Shown: piece by piece, positions 43,501 through 55,996 of the stretch | Position numbering within the stretch: the stretch's first letter is position 1 | Layout: each line of letters begins with the position of its first letter | From: Peltaster fructicola | Lineage: Eukaryota; Ascomycota; Dothideomycetes | Assembly (NCBI GenBank): GCA_001592805.2 | Contig: CP051142.1 | Coordinates: forward strand, 124,001-188,000 | Reading direction: 5' to 3' | Length of the DNA stretch: 64,000 nt | Translations under genes and position numbers: made by a program | Notes under the pieces: model-generated | What the model was told of the DNA's origin: nothing | What the model saw: the letters and a program-made list of their open reading frames with translations, nothing else | Databases searched by the model: none

Positions 43501-44306
43501 GCTTGCATGACTCGCTCTCGAAAGCGAGCACGGTCCTGAGCCCTCTTTTGACTCTCTGCTTTGACTCGTAATTCGTACCTCTTGTCGATGGCAGCTTGTG
43601 TTTTAGCCACATACTGATTATGCTTGTCCTGGTTCACCTGAAGGATCTTCTTATCTTTCTGAAGCTTCTCCTGCTCTTCACGAACTTGTGCAGCGACTCG
43701 CTCTTCGAACGTAGCTTCTAGTGTGCGATTCTGGTCTGCCAGCTCATCACGCTCTTGTTCTAGGTTCGTACGCGCCATCTCTGAGGACGAAAGCTCCTGC
43801 TCAAGGACAGCAACTCGCGCCTCGCGCGCAGATGATATGCCTTTCGTGAACTTGAGTGATTTCTCAGCCTGGTCTCTTGCCTCAGTCATGGCGATCAGCT
43901 CTCGTTGTAGCGCTCCTTTGGCAGAAGCAGGAGAATCAAGTCTCTGGCTGGTCGTCGGCAACGCGGCTTGCTGTACTCGTGCTGTTGAGGATGTAGGTTG
44001 TTTGTTCTTGGGAGGCACTGACGGGAACATGTCTTTGAGCCCAGCTTGTGAGGCAGGGTGAGTTGAGAAGTGTCGTGCGTGAGTTGTGTGAGGGAGTATG
44101 CTAGTCTGGGATTGTTGAGCAAAACGAATGCCCATACTAGGCTGCCATGTTGTAGGAATGGTCTCGATGCCATCTTCAGAGTGGGCGTCATTATTGGGCG
44201 TCATACTGTTGTCGCCGTCCATGGGTGGTGGTAGTTGGGTAACAGCTCGGGCGTGCAATGCCCTGATCGCGCAGTTTCGTGCAATCGTAGTCTGACATTG
44301 TGCCAT
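40515..44306 (-). CDS. Giant DEDDy 3'-5' exonuclease with coiled-coil N-terminus
   Basis: Single exon, 1263 aa from the first ATG at 44306 (the frame is open to 44396 without an ATG). Residues 1-130 are basic and may hold a mitochondrial presequence. 130-270 is coiled coil (LEQELSSSEMARTNLEQERDELADQ in part). 270-600 is helical and unrecognised. 620-860 is basic, then acidic and Ser-rich. 880-1070 is a DnaQ-like 3'-5' exonuclease: Asp898 and Glu900 in GFDLEWE, Asp967 in NVAGDAGRI, and Tyr1042 with Asp1046 in YAASD, the complete DEDDy set (RNase D/WRN type). A C-terminal helical domain (RAYHLWHIQEFSVEETAAVLR) looks like a helix-turn-helix or HRDC-like unit. Substrate and compartment are unknown. 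It diverges from LSM5. Confidence 0.82.
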   Translation of the reverse strand: MAQCQTTIARNCAIRALHARAVTQLPPPMDGDNSMTPNNDAHSEDGIETIPTTWQPSMGIRFAQQSQTSILPHTTHARHFSTHPASQAGLKDMFPSVPPKNKQPTSSTARVQQAALPTTSQRLDSPASAKGALQRELIAMTEARDQAEKSLKFTKGISSAREARVAVLEQELSSSEMARTNLEQERDELADQNRTLEATFEERVAAQVREEQEKLQKDKKILQVNQDKHNQYVAKTQAAIDKRYELRVKAESQKRAQDRARFRERVMQAITPYIRQLQSETELRVASANRGYLARRQRRTTSYNVWKDELHSRGQRASAAVAYSVRQLMKALSDKTADGAPNKEVVAQLSSYSANLQSCLGTMLEHRSISQGTLHDARHLLHQLFLPVETAPASIRATMLRQLLKGPLTRLLGSKTLKDELDDTKIVRILHSLTQAITLLRRAEQLKSLAQEPSEVIAFAQQARDHEAVNAELLAHVRSTQVTALPADFGRKQVEIYEQVEVAAQHKAERIVLQKLLGQWTEDDSTRLREDILIDYKPLFRRFQTAVARLLPYVSAATVDRRVRVRRSTASTSSYALARSRLVHRARRGDSKHFASETSQRGDRSSNPDAAAASTSEQVRQLASSFKPASKRTLKRRAKRERLRANATAVPNEHLQAEDSNPGAAFSAIQGKASTITTPSCDTARSTVEAGSVRYYPLGVKRMYSTWQPSRAGPDSASEMLLARSPLFQLLRTCTADQQDSTAQSHDSEWESCSEDESASSARLIISGQASDFRSSIDDDNSQSSHVHSRSGDGGSQTSSYALSDDGSDSQQSIICTQEDADSKSTHSVDITALDYQIPEDVLARALRADSASEEGAWSFELYSNSDGKPVSLHYHTTFAQAEAAAADLLTEPVLGFDLEWEEFSKPGTHEIKRCVSLLQLANESACHLFHIARWDGSTAADLMPPSLQKLLMSTTCIKAGVNVAGDAGRILRCFEVEMQGVFELSHMYRLVMFGADEPSKVNKVLIKLADQVQQLLLLPLPKGEVRTSKWSSKLKLAQCQYAASDAYAGFRLFHALDEKRRSLKPTPPRPAFWELRLPIELADGTLSTSIKRVRKGAAVSTEADQDDAEDEFFDALESQDNGDDGAEATMTIQETNTGDDVISTARQTASSAHTRLESDELRRANEWSKIWLEKRSETSQITMTAAPLRAYHLWHIQEFSVEETAAVLRTPPLASNTVASYVLDAIVRGQLAYDNERLKPIVQKLPRSVQARYRGLITKLGL

Positions 44307-44572
44307 GACCCTCCATTGGAAGTTGCAATCAGCATGTAGATGCAGTGACTCGAGCCACCGCTGTCGATCTTGGGAGGTCGGTTGTGTTACAGGCAAGTTA
44401 ATGGAGCATCATTCATAACCAATAAAGCCTATTAAGCTCCATGCGCGTGCGGCTACTACCCGGCGCTTGTGTCTGGAGCCATACAACCGAGCAGGCTGTT
44501 TCTCTAAGCATCACTGTCAGTCAATTCACAGCATTGCCACAATCTGCAGTTGTGCTATACCCTGATCGCAGC
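44307..44572. promoter_or_regulatory. Shared promoter, exonuclease / lsm5
   Basis: 266 bp between divergent start codons. It contains a CCAAT-type box on the minus sense (attggttatg read from 44424 down) within an AT-rich patch around 44400-44435. Confidence 0.45.
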
Positions 44573-45073
44573 ATGTCTACACAGTTGCTCCCGCTGGAGC
44601 TCATCGATCGTTGTGTCGGGTCGCCAATTCGAGTGATCATGAAAGGCGACAAAGGTAGAGTCATTGCAGGCAGTACTCGCAGAGCTAATCTATCACAGAA
44701 TTCGCTGGGACGCTGCTTGGATTCGACGACTTTGTCAGTATGCGATCAGGTTCTCCCTACCCTGCTATGTGACTGACGAAATGCAGACATGGTGCTTGAG
44801 GATGTGACAGAATTGTACAGTGTCTGGCGCAAACGAACGAACATGACTGACGACGACCAGCGATTACCTGGGTGGCTCGACGACGAAACTGCCTAAGATT
44901 CTACTCAATGGCAACAACATCTGCATGGTAAGTCACACGGAATGTGAGCCATAGCGAGCTATAAGCACACAAGACTATGCCATGACGTTCAAGAAAGGCT
45001 CGCGTCCGCATAACACAAGGTCTAAGCTAAGATATTGCAGTTGATTCCAGGCGGCATATCGGACGACGAGTGA
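44573..45073 (+). CDS. lsm5: U6 snRNA-associated protein Lsm5
   Basis: Sm-like ring subunit of the Lsm2-8 (U6 snRNP, nucleus) and Lsm1-7 (mRNA decay, cytoplasm) complexes. CDS is join(44573..44654,44699..44737,44787..44814,44861..44927,45041..45073), 82 aa. All four junctions are fixed by family wording. Sm1 has LLPLELIDRCVGSPIRVIMK, EFAGTLLGFDDFVNMVLEDVTE. Sm2 has ILLNGNNICMLIPGG. Introns are 44, 49, 46 and 113 bp, GT-AG. The last is more than twice the usual size here. Exons of 39 and 28 nt are very short. No ORF longer than 27 codons of this gene is visible without splicing, so it is easily missed. Confidence 0.93.
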
Positions 45074-45541
45074 GTCAGCATTGCCTCGAATATCAACAAC
45101 ATGGCATGCGTTCAAGCAGGAACGGGGCCAAGCACTGTCGCGAATGCGAGCTTGCACGCGATCTCGCAGCAGAAGCCAAGCCGTGGCTCGCATTCGCGTG
45201 CGGCAATGATGGAGCTATACTCGATAGAGTTGCAAACGCAACAAAGAAGGATCCGAGCCTGTTGCTTTTGCATCATTTCAATGCTGGAGATGTTCAGGCA
45301 CCGGCATCAATGTAGTATACGACAATTGAGACCATGTCAACCATCGGCCGTACATGCGGCTGTGTCGACACCACCTCCGGTATAAGTATCGTCTCGTCTT
45401 TCATATGTCCTGTCTATCATCAACAACAACACAATTACAGCAATACACACGTTCAGAAGAGGACATACTTCCTTTGACGGACACTCAGTGAACACACATC
45501 TGACCAAACCTATCGACATTACCTTTCAACCACACACGACC
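45074..45541. other. Intergenic region, lsm5 3' end / NAD(P)-binding gene promoter
   Basis: 468 bp on the + strand between two + strand genes. No gene is seen. Short tracts such as caacaacaacac (45420-45431) occur upstream of the next ATG. Confidence 0.5.
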
Positions 45542-46312
45542 ATGTCTAGAGCAACACTGTCCACAGCAGCCTTCTTCGGTGCCACAGGCGATTGTGCAGG
45601 CTATTGTCTCGCCAATGCTCTCAAAGCAGGTCATCGTTGTGTAGCACTAGCACGAACACCAGCAAAGCTCACAGCGTCGATGAAAGCCAAAGACGTCCCA
45701 GAAGCAGCATTGACCAACCTCACGATCATACAAGGAGATGTCCGAGACCAAAAAGCGGTTGAAAGCGCTCTCCGGATCAATGGAGTCGTCGTCGACACTA
45801 TCATCAGCTCTGTTGGCAGTGTACCTGCACTGAGATGGAGTCTCACATCACCTGTCAGCGTTGTAGATGCAACACTGTGTGGTGATGCAGCAAAAGTGCT
45901 CGTATCAGCACTCCGATCGTTGAAGCCAGCTAAGAAGCCGGTAGTGGTTGTTGTGAGTACAACTGGGCTGAAGAGGAACAACCTTCCACGAGATGTGCCT
46001 TTGGCATACGTACCGCTCTATCACTGGCTTTTGCACGTTCCACACATCGACAAGGCGAACATGGAGAAGGCGGTACGAGACGCAAGTGCAGAGCCTGCTG
46101 GACCACTCGAGCGTTTTGTCGCGATCAAGCCGACGCTGCTCATGGACGGACCTTCTCGTGGCAGTGGTAAGCTACGTGTTGGTACAGATGAGAAGCCAGC
46201 TCTTGGCTATGCTATCAGGAGGTCAGAGGTCGGACAATGGATATATGAGAATGTCATTGCTCAGGAGGTGAAGCCAGCATATATTGGCAAGGGTATCTCT
46301 CTAACGGCATGA
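45542..46312 (+). CDS. NAD(P)-binding Rossmann-fold protein (atypical SDR/NmrA-like)
   Basis: Single exon, 256 aa from the ATG at 45542. The dinucleotide site FFGATGDCAG (11-20) is at the extreme N-terminus, followed by LARTPAKL (the NADP-type Arg after strand 2) and IQGDVRD (acidic end of strand 3). These are typical of the atypical short-chain dehydrogenases with an NAD(P)H-binding domain. The YxxxK catalytic pair of classical SDRs is not evident. It may therefore be a redox sensor, an epimerase-like enzyme or a reductase. It converges on SHR3, 126 bp apart. Confidence 0.75.
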   Translation: MSRATLSTAAFFGATGDCAGYCLANALKAGHRCVALARTPAKLTASMKAKDVPEAALTNLTIIQGDVRDQKAVESALRINGVVVDTIISSVGSVPALRWSLTSPVSVVDATLCGDAAKVLVSALRSLKPAKKPVVVVVSTTGLKRNNLPRDVPLAYVPLYHWLLHVPHIDKANMEKAVRDASAEPAGPLERFVAIKPTLLMDGPSRGSGKLRVGTDEKPALGYAIRRSEVGQWIYENVIAQEVKPAYIGKGISLTA

Positions 46313-46438
46313 TCTTGTGACGAAGAAGTCAACAGTTCACTTCGTTCTCAGCACAACACTTTTTATGGTTTGCAGGACTGCCTGCGGTATAGCACTTCCG
46401 TAGTTGACACCCTACATCTAATGCTCTCTCTTTCAAAA

Positions 46439-47154
46439 TCACTGCTTCTTCTTCTCCTTGTGTGGAGCCTGCACATGAGCCTCCTTCTTGTGAGCACGCT
46501 TCTCATCCCTCTGACGATCCATAGTCTCGATCTCCTGCTGCTCTTTCCTTTGCGCATACCATTGACCAGCCTGGAGAACCAAGACACCCACCAAGACCAA
46601 CGCTAAGATGGTATTGCTGGCCGCCAAGACTCGCAGACTGTCCTCTCGTCCGACATAATTGCCATGGCCTGCCTCAACTGGTTCTGCACCGGGAGGAGCG
46701 CCGTAGACTCCAGCCGTGACCATACGCAGACCCTTGACGATGTTCGCGATGTAAACTGCGATGCCGCACATGTAGAGGACCAAGCTCGCGCCGTCGAAGA
46801 GCATGTTAGCCTCGCTGGGTTTATAGAGCTTCATGAGGAACCCGAGCAGGCCAGTACCGATCACAATGTGAAGGATACGGCTAATGAGGGGTGGTGAGGC
46901 ATGGAGAAACTTGAGGTGGTTCTCCTGCAGAGTGAAGTATGGGTCGCGTGCATCAATGCCTGCACCTAATGATGTTGCCGTGGTTGGCGTTGACCACAGG
47001 ACGAAGTAGTCGTACGGAAAGAGGGCGAAGAGGATACCTAGAAAGAAACATGTTGCTGTGCTTACTGTCAGTCAAGTGATTGACACCGCTGGTAGTGATA
47101 CTAACGTCCTACGATGAGGAACGTCGCGAATGGTGCTGTACCGCGAACAGGCAT
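46439..47154 (-). CDS. shr3: ER membrane chaperone Shr3
   Basis: Packaging chaperone that lets amino-acid permeases fold and leave the endoplasmic reticulum. CDS is complement(join(46439..47064,47106..47154)), 224 aa, with one 41-bp intron (gttagt donor, ttgactgacag acceptor) that restores IVGLSTATCFFLG. Four membrane spans: the N-terminal one (TFLIVGLSTATCFFLGILF), HIVIGTGLLGFLMKLY, LVLYMCGIAVYIANIVKG and NTILALVLVGVLVLQAG. LFALFPYDYFVLW is the Shr3 signature. The charged cytosolic tail ends in KEKKKQ, a lysine-rich end fitting ER retention. Length agrees with yeast Shr3 (210 aa). Confidence 0.93.
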
Positions 47155-47570
47155 GGTGGCGGTGAGCGTAACGGAGAGCTGGTGTCGCAGACTGTGTTAT
47201 TGTTGTGAGGCGTGAAGGTGAATGCTTCATCAACTGAAATGTGACTTGACGTCGTGCGGCAGAAAGTTCCATCACTGCAAATACACCTTATGACCTTATC
47301 AGCACTCAACAACGCAGCTCACTCTCATTGACCGTTCGCAGGTGGAGACTCTCTCCCTCAATCTGCATCACATCACCTCGATATCATTCCACAGCAGTAC
47401 ACAAAGAACACCAGATGTCCAGAAGTTCATTTTGGTTTCTAAGCAAAGTAGATACATGCATCGCTTTGAATCGTGCCAAACATGTAGGACAACTCCGATG
47501 AAGAGCTCCCATCCTGCGCCTCATTTCGCCATTACCAGTACCATGTATAGCCTACAGCTCTTTTATGTCT
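47155..47570. other. Intergenic region, SHR3 promoter and gfa1 3' end
   Basis: 416 bp between two minus-strand genes, no supportable gene. The stretch next to SHR3 should carry its promoter. Confidence 0.5.
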
Positions 47571-49818
<2,248 letters not shown>

Positions 49819-51637
49819 GTTGGGCGGTGATTCTGTTGTGTTAAGATAGAGCAGCTAAGTGGTAGTTCGAATAATGCAGACCGCTCAGATATGCCAGACA
49901 GTTGAGGTTTGAGGGCGTAAATATCAGCGATTGTGAGTGTCGTTCAACAAGGAGACTCGTGACGGGCGTGTGACAGGTCGTAGTGCTACTTGGGAACGAG
50001 CACAGTGGATAAGTTCAGAAGGTGAAAAGGAAGAGGAGGAGTGTGTGAGAGGACAATGAGTATGGATGCGGTGTGAGGGCAAGCAGGACAGCTTTATGTT
50101 TTGAGCGAAGCTCTGAAAATGGCTTCTGACACTGACAATAGCTGGGCGGGTTTGGCGGGCACGCGCAGGGTCCTACTTTAGCGCTTGGCATGACGATACG
50201 ACCCAATGGTGAAAGGCTGTGCTGTGCTTTTCGCCCACATGCTGATGTCTCACGCAAGCAGCACGATGCTACAGCAGTACGTACACGACGACAAACTCAC
50301 ACACTACCGCTCCGAGATGCTTCCTGCAAGCATCACATCCTTCTCGCTGCGGAGACGAGCTCAGTCCGTCAAATAGCAGCCCACAGACAATGGCATGTGC
50401 TGGCTTTGTCGCAGAGAACACAACACGTTGCATGGCTCTTCAATTGAGGCTGTGTTAGCGTCAAGCTGTAAGAAAAGGATGCACACTCAAAATGCAAGGT
50501 CCCGCTGCTCCTGGGTACTGGCAACCAGACGAGCCCTGCTAAAACCCCTCTGGGACCCCCTCTAGTAAACCAAAAATAGCCTCCCATATTGCGCACTTAT
50601 GGTAGATCTCACTTCTAGAATACGAGTGGCTACGGGATTCACGAACGTAGAGTGGCAAGTCTCATTCTTCCCTGGCGGCCTTGGTGGTCACGGTGTGTGC
50701 AGAGTGGCGAGCTTCATGCTGCCATCGTCAGGTCGGCACGACACTCGGCAACAGACGAGATCCTGGTTTCGATATAATGTTGTGCGTTGCTCTGGTCAGC
50801 GCGACTCCCGCGCCAGTAGAACGTGCTACCGTCAAGTGAGATTTTGCTGACTTCTGCTGAGTCTAGAGTCCGCTAGAAGTCTTTGACCTGCAGCCACTTC
50901 AGGTAGACCATCGAAGTGGCTTGCGAGACTACAGCACGTGCAGAGCAAAACCCTCCATCTAACGATGCAGACGAGGTCGGCTCCAATGGCAAAACTCTCT
51001 GGCAAAGTCTCTTCTTGGGCTGACCCTACGTGATTGCATCAAGAAGATTGTGCCATCTGCACTCGCCAGTGAGACGAGGTATCAAAGTTTACACCTCTGA
51101 TATTGCTAGGATCAACAAGCTCCGTGTAGCGACAGCACGTTGTACTGTTTGACTTTTGTTACGGTGGAGCTGGCGTGATTTGAGTGCTGATAGCTCAGTC
51201 TTCAACATGCTTATATGCATGAAACTCTGCTTCTTGGCGAACCATCACCCTTCTCCTATGGGTCGTGTCGACTCTGCATGCAGTGCCATCTGCCAGTCAA
51301 TGCAGGTAAGACCGAGTAGAGGATGTAACCATAAGCTTGTTAGCTCAGCCTTGCTTTGCTGGCGTCAATTGACTTTGTTGTTACATGGTAGGGCAAATTG
51401 GCGAGGTAGGATGTGCTCTCGCGGCAGGACATGCTGGCGAAGAACAGTCGAATGGAGTTGGAGACCGCCGGTGGATGTTGGTGAGATGTGAGAGAGAAGA
51501 AGGGAGCAAGACAAGGATAGAATGCGGACGAGCTGCAAGGAAACGAAAGAGAGAGGAGGTCAAATTTGTATGTGCATATGTTGTCTATGTTCGCTAATTA
51601 TGCTATTCGTGATCGTCATGGTCGTGTTCGGTGCAGT
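49819..51637. other. Intergenic region of 1.8 kb upstream of gfa1
   Basis: No supportable gene. The frames seen are short, antisense to each other and lack motifs. Two CCCCT cores lie close together near 50545 and 50558 (stress-response-element core in yeasts), about 0.7 kb before the gfa1 start. The long spacer may carry gfa1 regulation, a weak inference. Confidence 0.5.
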
Positions 51638-54600
51638 TTAGGCTTGCTTCGTGAGGAAGACTGGAACGTCGCCTGGAGGACACATGTTAGCAGATATCAG
51701 AAAGTGATTGCGGACTCAACTCACTCAAATCAAGCCCATAAACCACCTTTGAAGGCATGCTTCTTGCCACGCCTTCTGAAGTATTGGCACGTGTGCCAGC
51801 ACTACCTCCAATTCCAACACCACGCTGCCACTCATACTGCAGACCACCAGAGTATCGATCAGGAGTTGCCATAGAGGCACTCTGTGGACGTGAAGTAGAA
51901 GCTTGAGCCTCATCTGTAGCGCCGTTGAGTTTGGCAAGGTAATCTGCAGGGAAGCGTCCATTGGTATTCGCTAGTGAGATCATAGACGGAGGTCGTGGAC
52001 CTCGTGGCGCCTGCGACGTCGGGCTGAGGATAGGTGATACAGAGCCATCCGAGACCTGCGATAATGGCCGTTGTCGTGTAGCGACTTCTAATCTGCCTTT
52101 GCCGATTGGTGAGACTGGAGAACCCATGCGTTGCTGAATGGCAGCACGTGCGTTGTTGAGCGTGGTTTGTGCTGGAGAGACGCTTGTGGCTCTGGCAGTT
52201 TCGATCGATAGAGTTCGATCCTTGCTTCCACTGACGGAGCGAGGGCCGCTTCCTACAGGACGACGAGTGGGAGTCCTAGTCAAAGCTCGCTCGACGCTTG
52301 TCAATGCAGGTAGCTGCACGCTCGACATTGCAGGAGCTCGCTCCATGCTTGTGACTGCAGGTAGCTGCACGTCAGGCAAGGTAGGCTCTCGTTCGGCGTT
52401 GATTGACGTAGGTTGCTGCACATCCGGCAACGTAGGCTCTCGCTCGATGTGTGTTGGTACAGGCAGCTGCATCTCCAACTTAACTTGCTGCACTGCTTGA
52501 GGCTGCATGTCACGCATGAAAGATTGCCAGGGTACCACGGGTGCATGCTCTGCCGTGCGTGGGCGGAGTTGATGCTCTTGGTGATGTCGGTCTCCTGTTA
52601 CGATTGGTCTGGCTGGCTCGCTTTGCTGGTGCGCTTCATGTGGCTGCTCGTCTGCTATTGCTGAGTGCTTAGCCTGCTGCAGGATCTCGGCAGTGGACGG
52701 CATCTGTGGCTCGGTGTCCTCTTCGTCCTCAGACTCAGCACCCTGCAACGCCTGTCGTCGCTGTCGCCATAGCTTAGCTTGTTTTGTCCAATCTACTGCA
52801 GGTGCAGCTGCAGCCTTCTCAGATGCGAGTGATTTCTGCTCGACAGCATGATCATCCTCCTCTACTGGAGATACCTCGATAACAGGCAAAGATGCTGTCG
52901 TTAAGCTGCTGCGGGTCACCATTCGATCAGCCTTTCTTGCCTTGCTTTCAAATTCTGGTGGCAGATTCGGCATAGGCGGCATGTTCTGCCCATTCGTGCT
53001 GAATGGTCTGCGTGATCCATGAGGTCGTGATGAGGCCTGCTCCAAGTCGATGTAGTCTCTGCTCTTCTTGCGAGCTAACTCGGAAGCAGCTTTCTCATCC
53101 ATGCCAAGTGTCTTTGGTCCTGGAATACCTTGGCCAATCTCGAACGGAGATTGTATGCGCCATCGATCCTCGGATCCAGCTATGTAGTCGATTGAGCTCT
53201 TAAACTGGCTTGTCGAAACGTCATATGGAGAAGCACCTAGTGAGCGAGCTACAGCACGGAAGTTAAGGATAGAGTTGCCATCGGTGTCGTCGCTGGTGGC
53301 GTTGCTCAGTGACGACTGCGGGTCACGAGACTGGTCGCCGGATGGTCGTCGAGCATCATGATCTGTGGTCTCCGCAGATGGTCTTCGAACATTGTTGTTT
53401 GCGACATCGGCAGCCAGTATCCTGGCATACGCATGTGGTGCGCGCATCTTTAAAGCTCCTCCAATTGGCTCAATGTCAGGCACATCATCGGCTTCCTCAG
53501 CTAACGATGGCACAGTCTTGACAGACTGCCTCGATTCCGCTTCTGCAGCCTCCTCGAATCGCTTGAGCTCCTTCCGGGCTTGTCTGATATGATGAGGGAC
53601 CGCTTTCTTCAGCTTCTTCGATTTGGCCTTCTTTATTGTCCTGGGCTCTTCCACCGGAGTCGAGTCGCGACTCGTGAACACTTCAGATTCGGCCAGGACC
53701 TTTGTTGACTGGCTCCTGCTGAGGCCCAATGACGAGAAGATGCCCTGCCGCTTGCCGGGCTTGCCAGCGTGTGGTGAAGGGGTTTGCTCCAACGACATCG
53801 GTGAGCTTGGCAATGGAGAGCCCAGGATTTGATCGAAAGTGTACAAGCTGTGTGTAGTAGACCTTGCGTCCGTGTCGGTCTTGGGTAACGCCGTCAGCCA
53901 TCTTTGCTCGGACAAAGCTGTCTTCACTGGTGTCTTGTTCTCCTCTTTCGCTGCAGTCCCTGCTGGTAAGATGGACGCCTCAGATGCATAGCCGCTGTCA
54001 GCATGTCCCAAGTCCGGCCTTGTGGGGATTTGCAACAGCGGGACTGGTGGATCGTCTCTGTGGAGGATGTCTGCCATACTAGCCCTCGGTGTGACAAACT
54101 GCTGCTCCAGCGAATCGTCGCCACTGGAGTCAGAGTGCCGTGAATGTTGGCTCACTTCCCGATCGTACGGACTTCCACAGAATTCAGTATACTCATCCAT
54201 CGCATTTGCTGGTTCGAGGGCGGGAACAAGCACCGGCTCGTCTGCTGAGTGCGGAGGCATGAATGAGTTGTCATCACTGCTGGTGTCGTCGAGGATATCA
54301 AGACTGCTCTTATGTGGGTATTCAACTGGGGTGACGACCGTTTGCAGCAGCGTCACTTCCTTGGCGTTCTGGATCTCGATCTCGAAGCTGTCTCTGAAGT
54401 GCATGCTGGATGTGGGTGACGCACTTCCATTAGTGATTCTGAGAGTGCCGGAGCGGTATACACCTGCTTGTCCATTACTGGAGTCGACAGGAGTGATTGA
54501 TCGCTCGGGGTTTGCTGTGAAAACGAATGGTGTTGCATCCATATGCTGAGACACTGGTCGCCTCCTGACATCGCCATATCGTCGTAAAGGGTCGTCTTCC

Positions 54601-55175
54601 GGACCACCTCGTGTGGCTAGACCTGGTGGCAAGTTCGATCGTCTCCTGGTCGCGAACTGCTTCCTGTACTCGCTCGCTGTTGCATGATCATGCTCGTAAG
54701 CTTCCTCTTTCACTGGCAATAACGCTCTGTGCAATGCCACAAGCTCTTCTGGAGTGGCTTTCTTCTTCAGCTCTTGCAGCAGACTGATGGCAGCTTCAAC
54801 ATCCAGAGTGCTTTCCGGCAGGGTCGAAAGTCGGCCTCGTGCGGTGTGGAAGCTCAGAGTTGGCGAGGAGGGCTCTTCGATGTCGACGACAGGCGTCTTC
54901 TTCTCCTTGCGGCCCATGCTGAGACGGTCACGCGATGTCCACCTCGAATTCGGCTCGCTAGGTGAAACGGCCTCTGGGAAGGTCGCGGTGAGCTGCTCTC
55001 GAAGCAGCTGTCGAGTCTCGCTAGATAAGACTAAGCTCTCGTAAGATGCTCGGACTGGTAGGTCGTCATATTTTGGCTGAACATCAGTGTGGTAGATGCC
55101 TTCTGCTGGTACTGGCTTGTCTTTTCCGAGCTTCGTCAGACGTCGCTGAGGTCTAGAGGAGGTCTTGGACTTCAT
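51638..55175 (-). CDS. Large disordered protein, 1161 aa
   Basis: CDS complement(join(51638..51672,51725..55175)), 1161 aa; I do not recognise a named family. Nearly all of it is Ser/Pro/Glu-rich and likely disordered. Short ordered-looking islands are SYESLVLSSETRQLLREQL (N-terminal), ISLLQELKKKATPEELVALHRALLPVKEE (a helix pair, in parts), RSMHFRDSFEIEIQ-like text and WTKQAKLWRQRRQAL. Four degenerate 17-residue repeats lie near residues 900-965. A 52-bp intron close to the end (51673..51724) gives the tail VVYGLDLSDVPVFLTKQA, a conserved-looking C-terminus. Unspliced, the frame ends in SELSPQSLSDIC. A scaffold or cytoskeletal adaptor role is possible but unproven. Confidence 0.75.
52285..52478 (-). 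repeat. Degenerate 51-bp (17-aa) tandem repeats in coding sequence
   Basis: Nearly four units within the 1161-aa protein, of the form EREPTLPDVQ-QPTSINA, EREPTLPDVQ-LPAVTSM and ERAPAMSSVQ-LPALTSV. The period is 51 bp, so expansion and contraction keep the reading frame. Units have diverged by several codons, so the array is not very recent. Confidence 0.7.
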
Positions 55176-55996
55176 GGCTATGCAACATAATGCTGTTCCT
55201 CCTGCCTGTGTAGTTGCCAGGCCAATGAGGCTGCTAGTTGAAGTTAAAAGTCCTGATTGCAGATCTGTGGCTTGGGTTCCGAGGCGATGCGATGAGAATT
55301 ACTGTTTGCCGCAACGAACTGTACAAGTATTAGACGATCAAACAACAGGGATGCGATTGCAGATGGAAGGTAAACAAAAGGATTGAAAGACAAGATTGGT
55401 GAAACTGCAAAAGGAAGCCAGGAAATGCGCGGGCTGTGTCGGTGGTCACCAGCGAGCGGCACGACACTGATGCACCAGCCACTATTGATCCTTCTACTCG
55501 CATGTGCGAAACCAGGAAATCCCGTAACTGTGCTCGACCTGGTTTTCCACTCTCCGCGCGATCTCGATCGATGCTGACCGTGATGGCCGACGGCTGCCGT
55601 CGACCAGAAACAGGTTGGGCGCTTCAATTGTGCCTTGAAATCTTCCGAACCTTGTTTGGCCTCGAGAGCAAGCCGTCGAGAACCTGAAACCGTAGGCTGG
55701 AGCGGCCGATCACCGACTAAATCACCTGTAATTCTCGAGGCGGCTGTCAATACTCTCGAAGAGTACGGTGATGTCTGCGAATCAAGGAACGACGTTCACT
55801 AGAGAGCCCAGAGACCTGGGAACCGGCGAAGAGAACGACCTTCCATTCCTTGAATCTGCTTCCATGCCGCACTAATCTCGCAATGGATAGCTCTCTTGAT
55901 AGACTCCTCTTGAGAGAAACCTGAGCACCGGACCCTGGAGTTGAGAGAGGTCATATCATGTCATTAACAAGCCTGACTTTACAGCGACGGGGATAT
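55176..55996. other. Intergenic region, 0.8 kb
   Basis: Lies between two minus-strand genes. A 168-codon minus-strand frame (55244..55750) has no ATG-backed or family-like start and no motif, so I treat the region as non-coding promoter and 3' sequence. Confidence 0.5.

Noticed and set aside
55244-55750. 168-codon minus-strand frame upstream of the 1161-aa gene
   Set aside because: Low-complexity, no domain, sits where the promoter is expected.
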